Origin: Biomphalaria glabrata
Lineage: Eukaryota; Mollusca; Gastropoda; Planorbidae
NCBI RefSeq assembly: GCF_947242115.1
Contig: NC_074725.1
Coordinates: 21,167,398 to 21,231,397 of the forward strand
Length of the DNA: 64,000 nt
Reading direction: 5' to 3'
The notes beneath the pieces are model-generated. The model saw only the letters and a program-made list of their open reading frames with translations, was not told where the DNA came from and did not search any database. Both the position numbers and the translations under genes were made by a program. Within the stretch, counting starts at the first letter, position 1. Every line of letters begins with the position of its first letter. Of the stretch, positions 22,768 to 34,100 are shown piece by piece.

Positions 22768-25700
22768 AAATGAAGAAAAATGTTTCACAGTTTAAATGGA
22801 GCTTGAATTTCGACTAAATTAAAATATATTCGGCCCAGTAGTGTGAGCTCTCCGCCTTCGTTCCTGGAGGAAAAATTATCAAATACCTTTCATTCGATAG
22901 CTTATTTATGTGTTTATACAATTTTGTCATCTTTTAGGAATTCAATATTCAGAACATCATTGTTTACAGTGAGTTTTATTTAAAAAAAAAAACAACTTTT
23001 TTTTACAGATAAAAATGTGTTCATTAACAATTAGAAATTGAACAAAAAAATGACTAAGTTAATTTAGCTATTTAGTGGTTAATCGCTTTTGTTCATGCTT
23101 TTAATTTAAGAAGTTTGTCTCTAACGGTACAGAAAAATCATTTTTGAATCTAGTCTTTCCCAGAGATTGTACACATTAAAATGTCAGTAATGAAAATATT
23201 TTTTTCTCTGGCCAATTGACTTTAAACAGTGGCATGATTAGTACGTATTTTCATGGCACTGCCACTCCCTAGAGTTTCAGTGTCATGGATTTCACTCATG
23301 ATCTGTCTCCCACAGCTTGCATTATTTTACTGATGCACACCTGGCAATAGTATTATCATACCCTGCATTCTTGTGGCAGTAATATTTTTTCCACACATAA
23401 TAATAATAAAGCTTAATTATTTGCTCCTTGAAAGATTACTGTTGTATAGAGACATGAATGACCCAGTCAGTATTTTGTTATGCTGTAGAATTATGTTCCT
23501 CATGGTGATATTTTCAGCTGTGCATCATCTTATAAAGAGAGCTCAGTACTTCTATGCTAACCTGTAGACAAAAAATGTTTCGTTTGTTTCAAACAAAAAA
23601 TAGAAACCAACGGTACAAGTATTTGTATATTTTGTCAAAGTCTTTCAAATATATTAATAATATATAGGCTACTTGAAGTAACTGTTCAAATTAAATACTT
23701 TAACAGCATAACAGTAGCCTATCTTTTTCGTATCATATTTTGTTGTTTGTTTGATAAGCTTTTCAAATGAAAAAAAAAAGGCTAGTATAATTTTTTTTTT
23801 ATTAAGAAAACCATCGGATTGAATGATACATTATTTAATCTTTGTGTTATATAAAATTGAATCATCCCATTGTTAATAGGCCTACTTGAGTTATGGTCTC
23901 TACAAAATGACTTACAGAAGCCTACAGTCCAACTGTTAGTCAATATAAAGTGCATATAAACTGCTGTATTCATTACCTATGTACAATAAAGGCCTTGGAT
24001 GCCTTTTACTGGAGACACTTTCAAGTGTTCATCTTTCAAAACTTGGCATAAACCTTGTTTAATGTCAGAAATTAGGATAGAGTCTGGTTTACACTTTCTA
24101 TTTTTTGATGGCTCAAGAAATGGTTATAAAATAGACAAAATCAGTTCTTGTTTTTTTAAAGTTCTTACCTATAATATTTAAATGATGTAAACCGGAATTC
24201 CACCAGTACATGATTGACTCATTCTATTCCTTTCTCAGTACAATTAAGTTTACTTTGGTGCCTCTTTACGCTCCTGCATTGCAACTTCATCTACTTCATA
24301 ATTTCGCCTACTTTTATCAGTGTTAAGTTTCTCTGTTATTTGGTATGAAAACATTGTTCATTAACAAATTGTGTCTGCTCCACCACCATTTCACTGAACA
24401 TTTCAATGTTTTTGTTATACTTCTGTTGATCTGGTGCTAATAGTATGAAATAAAGCATTTACATGATACATACTTCTGATCATTTTTTTGGCCAAATAAT
24501 TATGTATTGAGAACCTTTATCCATGTTTTGTTTTTTTTCAAAGTGGCATGAACCTGGCCAGGCAAACTCTCCAGGATTTTAACTTGTGACATTCACATGT
24601 CCTATATCTTTGCATTGTTTGCCTCCTAATTCAGCCTTGATTACATGTTTGTTTTACTGACACTATTTGGGTGAAGGTAATTTGAATAAAATATTGGCCT
24701 GAAAGTATGGAGGATTACAAACTTCTTAATCATTTGTGAATATTTTATGATACTTCATTTTTTGATCATTTCAAATGGATTTTTTTTTTTTTGCTGTAGT
24801 CATTGCTCACAGTTGGCACAATGCAAATGTGAAATAACTTTGTGTGCATTAAGTAACCTATAAATCTGGATGCAATTTATTTTTGATGACAAACTTGTTG
24901 ATTTTATGCTAAATGCGCAATCACTTGTTTTCCCTACCCGGTAGTCATAAGTAATCCTAGCATTATGCACTTGTTGGTTTGATGTTAACCCTGATTACTC
25001 TTTATTGGTGGCCTGCTTTATGAAATACTGCTGATATTTGTTTTAAATGGTGATTAGAGTTGGTTTGTTTTGATAGGCATATTTGTGGACATTGTTCCTA
25101 AAGCTGTTGCCTTCATATGATAATTTGGTGCATAGTGATGTTGTGTGCACTTTTCCATATTGTTTTATATTCATTGTTTGTTATTGCGAACATATTCATA
25201 AATAAAATACGAACTTTTTTTTCATGTTGAACTGTTGAATGTATCAATGTCATAATTGTTCATCGTTTTAAAGCCACGTCTCATACCAACAAAACAAGTC
25301 TCATTGTGCTATTTATTGTGAAGTTTTACAAATAATGTCTTTGCTGTTATAAGTATAACTTATACATATTTAAACTATAACTTTGTACATAATGTAATAC
25401 CTTGTGTTAGGTTTGGGTTAGTGCCAAGCAGAATGACTTCAAATGTACAGGATTGTTTTTTTTCTTAAGTTCAAAGAAATTGGCTGAGCTGTTTTTTCCT
25501 ATCAATGAAAACATTAGTCAACTCAATGATAAGTTAATGTAATAGTTTTGAGTATTTAAATAAAATGGCCTGCTGTACATAGTATAATGCCTTAGTCTTG
25601 CGCTGTTTTTCGGATGTGACATCCTGCGCTGGCCCTCATTTTTTATATGTACATAATAAAACCAACATGAACATAATTTATTACCTGATTATGAATGTCA

Positions 25701-25873
25701 GACCCAGCGCACCCCCCCCCCCTCCCACTTCTAGTTCCCCTTCCTCTTTTCCTTGTGATGATTCTGTACAACTGATTTGTTTGTGTTTGATAGAGACCTA
25801 AAGCCAATGTATGTAATATATTTGTATGATTAAATTATTGATGATTGTCTATAATAAACTGACTTTTTAAAAA
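22768..25873 (+). other. Angiomotin 3' UTR and poly(A) signals
   Basis: No coding sequence was seen after the TGA at 22765-22767. AATAAA signals lie at 23985-23990, 24449-24454, 24685-24690, 25201-25206, 25559-25564 and 25853-25858. The composition (T-rich, no SINEs) is cleaner than the flanks, which fits a long transcribed 3' UTR, possibly with alternative ends. The distal signals near 25.2 and 25.86 kb are the best candidates, but none is proven. Confidence 0.5.
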
Positions 25874-26171
25874 ACTTAACCATGGTTCTTGTTGTTTTAT
25901 TGTACATTGTTTTTTTAGCGGCAATCCTCCTAGTGTCATTGCTGTCTGTCTGTTGGTCACGTTTAGATCTTAAAAACTTAAAAAATTATTTTATTTTAAC
26001 GCTATTATATTATTAATAAAACAAATATGGATAATGTATGCTGCTGTGCGTTAACCATTTATAAAACAATATTAAAAGTTGTGTATTCAGTAGTTTCATT
26101 TCAATGACGGACACTAAGATGACCTCCCATTACATACGTTCTATTAAGTTATATTACCTCCGTTCTATAGG

Positions 26172-26254
26172 TATCGCAAATAAACTTCTGAGCCTGTACA
26201 CGGCCGTCTTGCTCGCATTGACGTAATCGGGCAGGCTATACTCTATTTGCGATA
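26172..26254. repeat. Short inverted repeat / hairpin
   Basis: TATCGCAAATA (26172-26182) and its exact complement TATTTGCGATA (26244-26254) enclose a 61-bp interval, with an inner AGCCTG / CAGGCT pair nested inside. This could be a tiny MITE or a transcribed hairpin. No target-site duplication is clear. Confidence 0.55.
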
Positions 26255-26486
26255 AGATAGCCCCTAAGTAGAGTGACATTAGCATGCCAGTTTTCTTAGT
26301 AACCCTAGCTTCTGCAAGGCCCTTCTTTCAACTTACTGGATGTGTAATTACATTTCCAATGTTCTGTATAAGTTGATACGTGGGTATGCTTTCGCATTGG
26401 AGCTGCAGCTCACCGAGATGAAGTGGCTCCAAAACATGTCGATTCCCAGGCTGGGACCAGGTTGTTTTGGTAATGTTTATCTGAAT

Positions 26487-26700
26487 AAAGGAGGCACGGT
26501 GGCTGAGACGTAAAGCGCTTGGCTTCCGAACCGAAGTTCCCCTTTCACACCTACATTCTACAGGGCAGATGAAGTATGGGTCATCTGTTTCTGTGGCTCA
26601 CGGTTAACGAGGGTGTCATGTGGCCAGCACAATGATCATCCGCCTTTACTTTTCCCCAACTAATGTCAGGTACTTGTTAGAGCTGGGTGATTATATTATT
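26487..26700. mobile_element. Rearranged SINE family A (sense head, antisense body)
   Basis: GGAGGCACGGTGGCTGAGAC to CTTCCGAACCGAAG is a family A head in the plus orientation. It is followed immediately by the family tail and body in the opposite orientation (CTACAGGGCAGATGAAGT, then GGTGTCATGTGGCCAGCACA and TTGTTAGAGCTGGGT). The two parts abut near 26540. Confidence 0.7.
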
Positions 26701-26907
26701 AGGTATTTGGAGGCCTAGGGAGGAGGGGGGTTGGACCTCTTTAGGGGCCCCTGCATTTAGACATTCGACATCATGACATGAGATAATGGTGTAATATTTA
26801 ATGTTAAAAAAAAATAATTTCTGACACTCATTTGGGGACCCCTTCAAATGGGGGCCTAGGGAATTTTCAAATTTGGACCTCCCTACCTCACCCTAGCTAC
26901 GCCACTG
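26701..26907 (-). mobile_element. MITE with CAGTGGCGTAGC terminus
   Basis: The right boundary CTAGCTACGCCACTG (ending 26907) is the complement of the CAGTGGCGTAGC end seen in elements at 46978-47405 and 49420-49491. The interior has two GGCCTAGGGA plus TTGGACCTC blocks in direct order. The left boundary is unclear because it abuts the rearranged SINE. Confidence 0.5.
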
Positions 26908-27479
26908 TCTAATGTGCCTTTACCTATATGTGACTATCTGAGTATTTTATTAGGTTGTTAGTAGGCCTACTATGGTTCAGTGTTTATGTACACTCCTATT
27001 ATTGTTATTTTACTTTAATTAGTCCTAAATTCCATAGAAAGTCACAGTGTCTCTAAATTTATTGATTTTACTAATGTTGTTACTCTTGAACTCTTGTTGA
27101 GTCTAGTCAAATGTGAATATTCGTTAGTTTTGTAGATCTAAATCTCACAGCAAGGTATTTTGTCTGCCACTAACACTGAGATCACCAAAACCAAATCGTG
27201 TACATTTCAACGCACTCGATCCAGATGAAAAGTAAAGAAAAATCTGACCATGATTTTAAACTTTTGACGCTACTTTTTGACCTAAAACTGCATTTCCTGG
27301 CGCAGGCCTACCTGTAATTGGCCTACTAATATTAATAGACTATAGGCCAAATACTGTAGACCCTGCATTTAGATATATAGTAATCTAGAATCAAGGCCTA
27401 GGCATATATACAGGTAATAATAATGAGGGTTCTCAAAATAGGTAGATAGGTAGACGAAAATAATGATGTTTGCATTTTT

Positions 27480-28439
27480 ATTTCCAGATCTAGAAGTCTA
27501 GAAGTAGAATAGAAATATAGATCTATCACTATCCAGATCTAGATCTATTTAAAAATGAAAACAACCACAAAGATATAGGAAATTAATGTGGTTTGTCTAG
27601 ATCTACATCGATGTTTAGATCTCATCAAGAATCTAGACCTAATGACCTGGTCTTATGTATAATAATATAGCCTAATATAGAGAAAAATCAATATAGTGTT
27701 TAAAAAAGTTTGGGAAACACTGCCTGACCTAGATTGATGACCATGCTAAACAAAGGCCGTATAGCAGTTTAAAATTACGATTCGGCATGCTCTTCTATAG
27801 CTACCATTCGCTTTATGTAAACAAGCAAGCGTAATCTAGGTAGTTACACTGAGCTTCAATTCTACTACAAATTTTGTATTATAAATCTAGCCTACCGCTT
27901 AGGTAAATGGAATTTCTTTACAACTTTAAGTATTGAGATTTGATTAATTTTTATAAAATTAAAATTTAAAATGTAGAATAAGTTACAATAAGTATAATAA
28001 GAATAGTATATTATTATATTATTATAGATATAGATCTAGAACTAGTATGTCACACTGTGTCACAGTATGTGGTCTATCAACTCTATGTAGATCTATGTGA
28101 CGTCATTATCTATGTGAAGTATGTGCCATGAATATCATCATTCCATAGATTATAGTTTAGATCTAGACTCTATGATGTCTACTATGTCTAGAGCTAGATA
28201 GATCTAGAAATCTAGATTCTAGATTTACTTTAGATTAATCTGGAATCTAGATCTAGACCTACCGGTAAAACTGAAATCTGGGTAGGAGGCATTATTATTA
28301 TTATTTATAATCTTTGTTGTTGAAGTAACATAACTGTAAATACTGTAATACTACTAATAGTAGAATCTAGTAATTATTAATAGATCTAGACTAGATTCTA
28401 GATCTATATAACATAAGATTCTACTTATCTTATCAGACG
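27480..28439. repeat. AGATCT/TCTAGA-rich tract
   Basis: Hexamers and longer runs such as TCTAGATCTAGATC and their palindromic relatives recur many times in about 1 kb, in irregular rather than strictly tandem order. A smaller tract of the same kind is at 32390-32600. No gene was seen. The motif has a strongly palindromic character. Confidence 0.7.
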
Positions 28440-29790
28440 GGTTACTTCAAAAAAAGATGATTAAGTCCAAGGCGGGTAATTTCTTACAGCATATTATAAT
28501 TAACCAATGACTTAAATTCTGCCAAGTCACTGGTTTTCCTGTCTAGCTCAGGCAACCCATATTCCATGCGACCATTCTCTAACGACTAATAGCACTAGGG
28601 AAGAAAAGAGTATTTGTACAAATTTGTCCCAGTCCTAGCATATAATATGGGATGAGAAATTAAATGTGCCTTTATCTTTGTGTTTTTTTTCTGAGTATTG
28701 TATTATTCGTTTGTTATGAATCTCACTGCTCTATTTTGTGTCTGTTCCAGTTTCTTAATGTTTTCTTTTGTTGAGTGGTCCCAAACAGAGGATGCATATT
28801 CTATTATTGGCCTAACCAAGGTTAAATAACATTTTAGCTTTAAATTTATGTTCTTATTTGATTTATAGAAATTTCTTTTAATAAACCCTAATGCTTTGTT
28901 TGATTTTTGTATAGTTTCATCAATATGTGGATTCCATGACAGTTTTTCATTTATTATAACACCTAGGTATTTTGCATTTTTAGTCTGTGTTACTGGTTTA
29001 GGCCTACCATGAATAAGATTCATAAGTGGAATTAATTAGTTTTAGTTTTTTTGTTACTCTTAATAACTGACATTTTTCTGGATGGAAAGACATGCTCCAA
29101 TTTGATTCCCGTTTCTGTAATTCATCTAATTCTCTTTGTAAAATTTCTGTATCTTGTGCTGTTTTTATTGTTCTATATATTATGCAACCGACGTCTGTGA
29201 ATAATCTGACTTTTGTTCCCGAGGTAATGCAATTTGGTAAATTGTTTATGTAAATTAAAAATAGTAGTGGACCCCAGACTGTTTACTGTTATTGGTGTTG
29301 ATTTAGAGCCATTTATTATTACAGTTTGTTCTCTCCCTATCAAAAAATCTTTAATCCACTGATGTAATGGACCATCAATGCCAAAATATTTTAATTTTTT
29401 AAGCAAACTTTGGTGGTGAACTTTGTCAAAAGCTTTGGAAAAATCTAGTAAGATAGCATCTATTTGCTCTGTTATCTAAACCTTTTGAAAAATCATCAAT
29501 TAGTCCTATTAGTTGTGTTTCACATGATCTATATTTCCTAAAGCCATGTTGGTATGGTGTGAGGACATTATGTTTGTCTAAGTGGTTTATGATGTTGCTA
29601 CATATTATGTGTTCTAGGATTTTACATGTGATGCTGTTAAGTGATACTGGTCTGTAGTTTCCTGAGTCTGATTTTTCTCCTTATTTAAATAGAGGGGTGA
29701 CATTAGCTTCTTTCCAGTCCCTTGGTACTCTGCCCTGGTTAAGAGATACCTGAAAGAGTATTTTGAACCCTGGTGCTAGCTCATCTGTAG
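28440..29790 (-). mobile_element. Degraded LINE (non-LTR reverse transcriptase, 3' part)
   Basis: Three minus-strand stretches encode the end of a reverse transcriptase: NYRPVSL and FSKAFDKVHH near 29.4-29.7 kb; YFGIDGPLHQWIKDFLIGRE at 29406-29173; then YLGVIINEKLSWNPHI, PIIEYASSVWD and LEQTQNRAVRFI at 29023-28703. The catalytic FADD box reads FTDVG near 29.2 kb, and frames shift and stop between the pieces, so it is dead. The 5' part (endonuclease) is absent, the usual LINE 5' truncation. The 3' end (about 28440-28690) recurs at 60055-60330 and 52755-52815. The clade (CR1/Jockey-like) is uncertain. Confidence 0.85.
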
Positions 29791-29886
29791 ATCTAGTAGC
29801 TGTAGAATTAAAAAAGCATTACTGTCAAGAGATGAAATCTGAGCTGCTTTGGTCATATTGTAAGAAATGTCTCACTGTGACACTCA

Positions 29887-29972
29887 GTGTCAAAAGTCAA
29901 CCTTTAACATAGGTCATAATAAGGTCAAAGTGTCAAAAGTCAACCTTTAACATAGGTCATAATAAGGTCAAG
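29887..29972 (+). repeat. 43-bp tandem duplication
   Basis: GTGTCAAAAGTCAACCTTTA and what follows, up to AATAAGGTCAA, occurs twice with an exact 43-bp period (29887 and 29930). It lies between the minus-strand LINE and a plus-strand LINE tail. Confidence 0.9.
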
Positions 29973-30140
29973 GTACAGTGGAGGGAGCATGAAGAAAGGG
30001 TTCTCCAAAGAAAAGTTATCTGGACAATGTAAAGAAAGGACCAGTCTCTTTTGATATCCTGTTGAGAACAGCTGCTGATCAGGAAAAGTGGAGCATTTGA
30101 TTGTAGGAACTAGTCTAGTACAGGCACCCCATAACATGAA
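29973..30140 (+). mobile_element. LINE C-terminal remnant
   Basis: The plus strand reads KGSPKKSYLDNVKK, then SFDILLRTAADQEKWSI. This matches the C-terminal tail of RTE/CR1-type LINE proteins (basic linker, W/YLDNIK, then A-x-DRxxW). Only about 45 codons remain and a stop lies just upstream, so it is a short dead fragment. Confidence 0.55.
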
Positions 30141-31160
30141 AGCCAAGGGACAGATAAACATGAAATGAGAAAATACTATTTCACTGGAAGTACTTGTGAC
30201 AGGAATAGTCAACAGCTTTTTATGTTAAAAATATTTTTTCAAAATTGCAATGTAGTATCTTCAGTAATTGACATATAGCCAAGTAATTTTGAACTTCATC
30301 TCTCGTGTCATTACTATCAGCATCAGTCTACCAGTTCATTTGATACAGGATAAACTTTAAAACTCTTTTTTTTTGGAAAGAGGCTGCATTTACCCAAACT
30401 GTCTGTCTCTATGTGCACTTTTTAAATGCTTTAGTACTAATATAAACAATTAGCAATCTTCTGTATTTATGAAAGACAAGGCACATATAAAGGTTCTAAG
30501 TTGGTGCAAATGATGAAAATAAATTTTTCATCCAAGCTGGACTGAAAAAAATGCATTTTAAGTCACACATCTGTCTGTGTATGAACTTGATCTTACAGGT
30601 TGATAAAAGACAAAAATTTAATTAAAAAGCTTGTCATTTTAAATTGTCCAGGTTCTGCATTGATCGCTTTGATTTTTGTTGTATTATGTCTTTGCAAAGT
30701 TATAGTTGGTACCAACATCCATAATACACATTGCTTAAACACGTCAAACTCTTTGGCAGTCTTTTGAATGAGATTAGACAACATAATCATTCAAAGTTAT
30801 AGAAAATTCAAATAAATTTGTCAGTTAAATTGTTATCAATGTCTATAGACTTTAGACCTTGTGAAATAAATTGTTATCAATGTCTATAGACATTACTTAG
30901 TCAGTAATTACGTTATGGGAAGTGATGTGGAATTAATTTTAGTGATGTCCCAATGTGAAGGTTGCTAAATTTGCAATAAATTGCAAATCTGGATTCCATT
31001 AGATGAGAGTAAGGATAGTCCGTTCAGTTGGTATTGAGCAGGCTCAAAGTTTGGCTTTGGTTCTGTCATAAGTGAGGTTTGAGTTTGGCTTGGGTTTGTT
31101 TCATTTCACATCTCTAGTTAAAACTAATGAACAGTAATGGTTATAAAAAATGTATTTCAG
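30141..31160. other. Stretch upstream of the methyltransferase start
   Basis: No exon was recognised. A 21-bp block (AATTGTTATCAATGTCTATA) is repeated at about 30827 and 30870. The TTTCAG at 31155-31160 directly before the methyltransferase coding exon suggests a 5' UTR exon somewhere in or upstream of this stretch, but no promoter was identified. Confidence 0.4.
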
Positions 31161-31173
31161 AAAACAGTCACAG

Positions 31174-34100
31174 ATGATGAGTCAGTTAAAACAAGTTGTT
31201 GTGCTAGATGGAGGTACCGGTACAACTCTAGCTGAAATGGGCCACACATCTATTAATGTGAGTTCTTCTTTACACTTAGATCTAGATCTGCATTCTTTCT
31301 AAAAGTTTTGTATACTGGCACAGAACCCCTACATGAATTTAAAAAGTTTAAATTCCGCAATTGGAAAATGTTTAAAAAGCTCAGCTTGATAAGAAAAAGC
31401 AAACTATTTTTGTTTTGATACATTATTGAGAGATATAGTTGTAAGTGCAGAGTTCTTCCCTTTGATAATTTTTTTTTTTAACTCTTTGGCTCCGGAATTA
31501 ATTCGGAATTATTTGCCACTTTTGGACGGAATTAATTTTTCCGCCATTTCAGAGTGCGCTACTTTGCTTCGATATAACTTGTATAACTTTTTTATTTATT
31601 ATTGGAAAATAATAAACTTGATATAGAATTAAAGAGAAATGGATGCTCTTTCCATTTCTTATGTTTTCTAGTTTGCAAATTATGTTGTTTTTGTAATTTT
31701 GGGTTTTGAATATAAAAATTAAAAATGAAAAACTCACCAACTGACATTGAAAATATCCATCCAAGTGCATGTTTAAATAAATTTATTGTTCAAATTGAAT
31801 TGAAATAGCTTTTTTTTCTCATTTTTATCCATTTGTTTACAGAACACCACAGAAGAAACAGCAATAGATGCAAAAAATAATAAACTGGAACTAATAATCC
31901 AATGTCACTACTTTAACGAAAAAGCCCATAAAAAAAGCAACACGCTTGGAACAAAACACTTTTACCCTAAAACTAGTCCAACTGTACAGCATATATATAT
32001 TTATAGTATTTTCTTCTAAAGTTCTTCATGTACTTAGTATATAAATATTCCTTCTAGTTGTGATATTCATGGAAGCAGTCAAAATGAATGTGTGGGTTCG
32101 ACTCCCATCCTGCGCAAACATAAACCGTTCTCCCTGACCCAAAGTGTTTACATACTCTGTCTTTCTTTATAGTCATAGGTCTCCATTCTATGAAAATGGA
32201 TCTTATTCTAGCAGGGGTGTTCCATTTAATCCTATGGTCAGCAGAGCTATTTATTTTGCTAACAAGACTATCAACAATGTGATTGTCAATGAAAAAAACA
32301 TTCCATCTCAATAGATGCAGTGCTGACTAAGTCTAGGTTGACAACCCAATTTCTTGGTGGAATAAATCTGAAATTGTTCTGTTTCAGTGCCTAGATGATA
32401 GATCTAGAGATCTACATCTATCTGATTAGATTTAGATCTAGATAATGTAGAGACAGCTAAACTAGTTCTAGATCTACATTGAACATTAGCTGGGGGTGGA
32501 GCTGCTTCATCAGCTGATAAACTTCATCATTACTAGACCTAGGCTTAGGCCTAGGTCTAGACCTATAAATTAATTTACTAGATCTAGATCTATATAATTA
32601 GATTTATCAATATCACCATCAGATGAAACAAAACCACTGTCATCTGAATTCTTATACTTCTTTATCAAAGAAATATTTAGATCTACAAAGTTTATATGGC
32701 CTTGGTTGAAGCTCCATGTTAAAAAAAACACGCACACAGAAAAAATAAATGTCATCTCTTTACAAACTTCGTACAAAATAAAAACACGTTAAATGAAGGA
32801 AATTCCGGATGTTTAGCAAAGGGAAACTATTCTAGATAAACAATTAAGCAATAAAAAACAAGAATCGGAGAAATGGAAACGAAAAAAATAAATTTGAAAT
32901 AGCCGATGCCCCCAGCGTTGGTCCGACTTTTTCCCCCTTTTTTAAAATCAACGCCCTGTGCGTTGGTGCGGAGCCAAAGAGTTAAAGGATTTTTTATATT
33001 TTGCTTTTTTTTTCATATTACTTAAAATTTCTCTCCTTTATCTTTCTTTATGTATTTAATTCTTAAAGAATGCTAATGAGCTCTTAAAAAATGAAAGTGT
33101 AAACCAGGAACTGATTACTGTAACAAAATTTAAATATAAAAAGCCCCAATAGAAATGTTAAGTGTTCTACCACATTTTATTTGATTAATTTGTTTTCACT
33201 AATGTAAAGTTGAAGGCTTGGGTGAAGCTTTTGGGTGGCTGCCTGATTGTGTGGTATGCGCATCAGACTATCATCATTGTTGGTCATGAGTTTGAATCCA
33301 GCCCACTGCCATGCACTGCCTTCTTGTAGGAGGTCTGGGATACGACAAATCTTCATTTCAATAGGAACTTATAAAATATTTGTACATTTCATTTGCTTGG
33401 AAAAAATGTATTGTTAAATTTGAATTTAAAAAATTGTCCCCTTTAATTAAACCACATGTTTACAAATCAACTAATTCCTCATCTAAAATTAGAGTTTCTA
33501 TATTTAAATTGGGAATCATCTAAACAGAAAGGATCAGCTTCCATAACAGTTTTCATCAACAGGGTGACCCACTTTGGTCTGCGGCAGTCATTGCTACACA
33601 TCCTGAAGACCTTGTGAGACTTCACAAAGAGTAAGTCGATTCCTTAAGCTTAAGTCTTGGCTGGTCATATAATTTGTGCGGTTTCAGAAGTTTGAATTCA
33701 GTCTTGGATCAACGCAGGTGCCATTTTGCAATCTTTAGTTTAGAAAAAAAGCAGTTTGCAGCCAATAGTCTCATCCACATTTTTTTAGGAACACCAGGCT
33801 AATTTAAGAATTAGAAATCAGATAAAATAAGAAGTTATTGTTTTTTTGTTTGTTTTTTTAAATTAAGAATGCTAACAGCAATGTCTTTTGCTTTCTCAAA
33901 ATAAGCTAAGTAGCCTTAGAAAATTAATAGAATTATAGAATGTCTTTAAGTATTGTGGAATTTCTTTTTCTTTCTACCAAGGGTTCTCACCCAGAACTTT
34001 TAGTTTAGTAGATAAGCAGTCTAACAGACAAGGCTATTCACTTCATTATGGTCTTGGCCTTAAATAAATCTGTATTAGTGTATCTTAGTTTCTTTCATCT

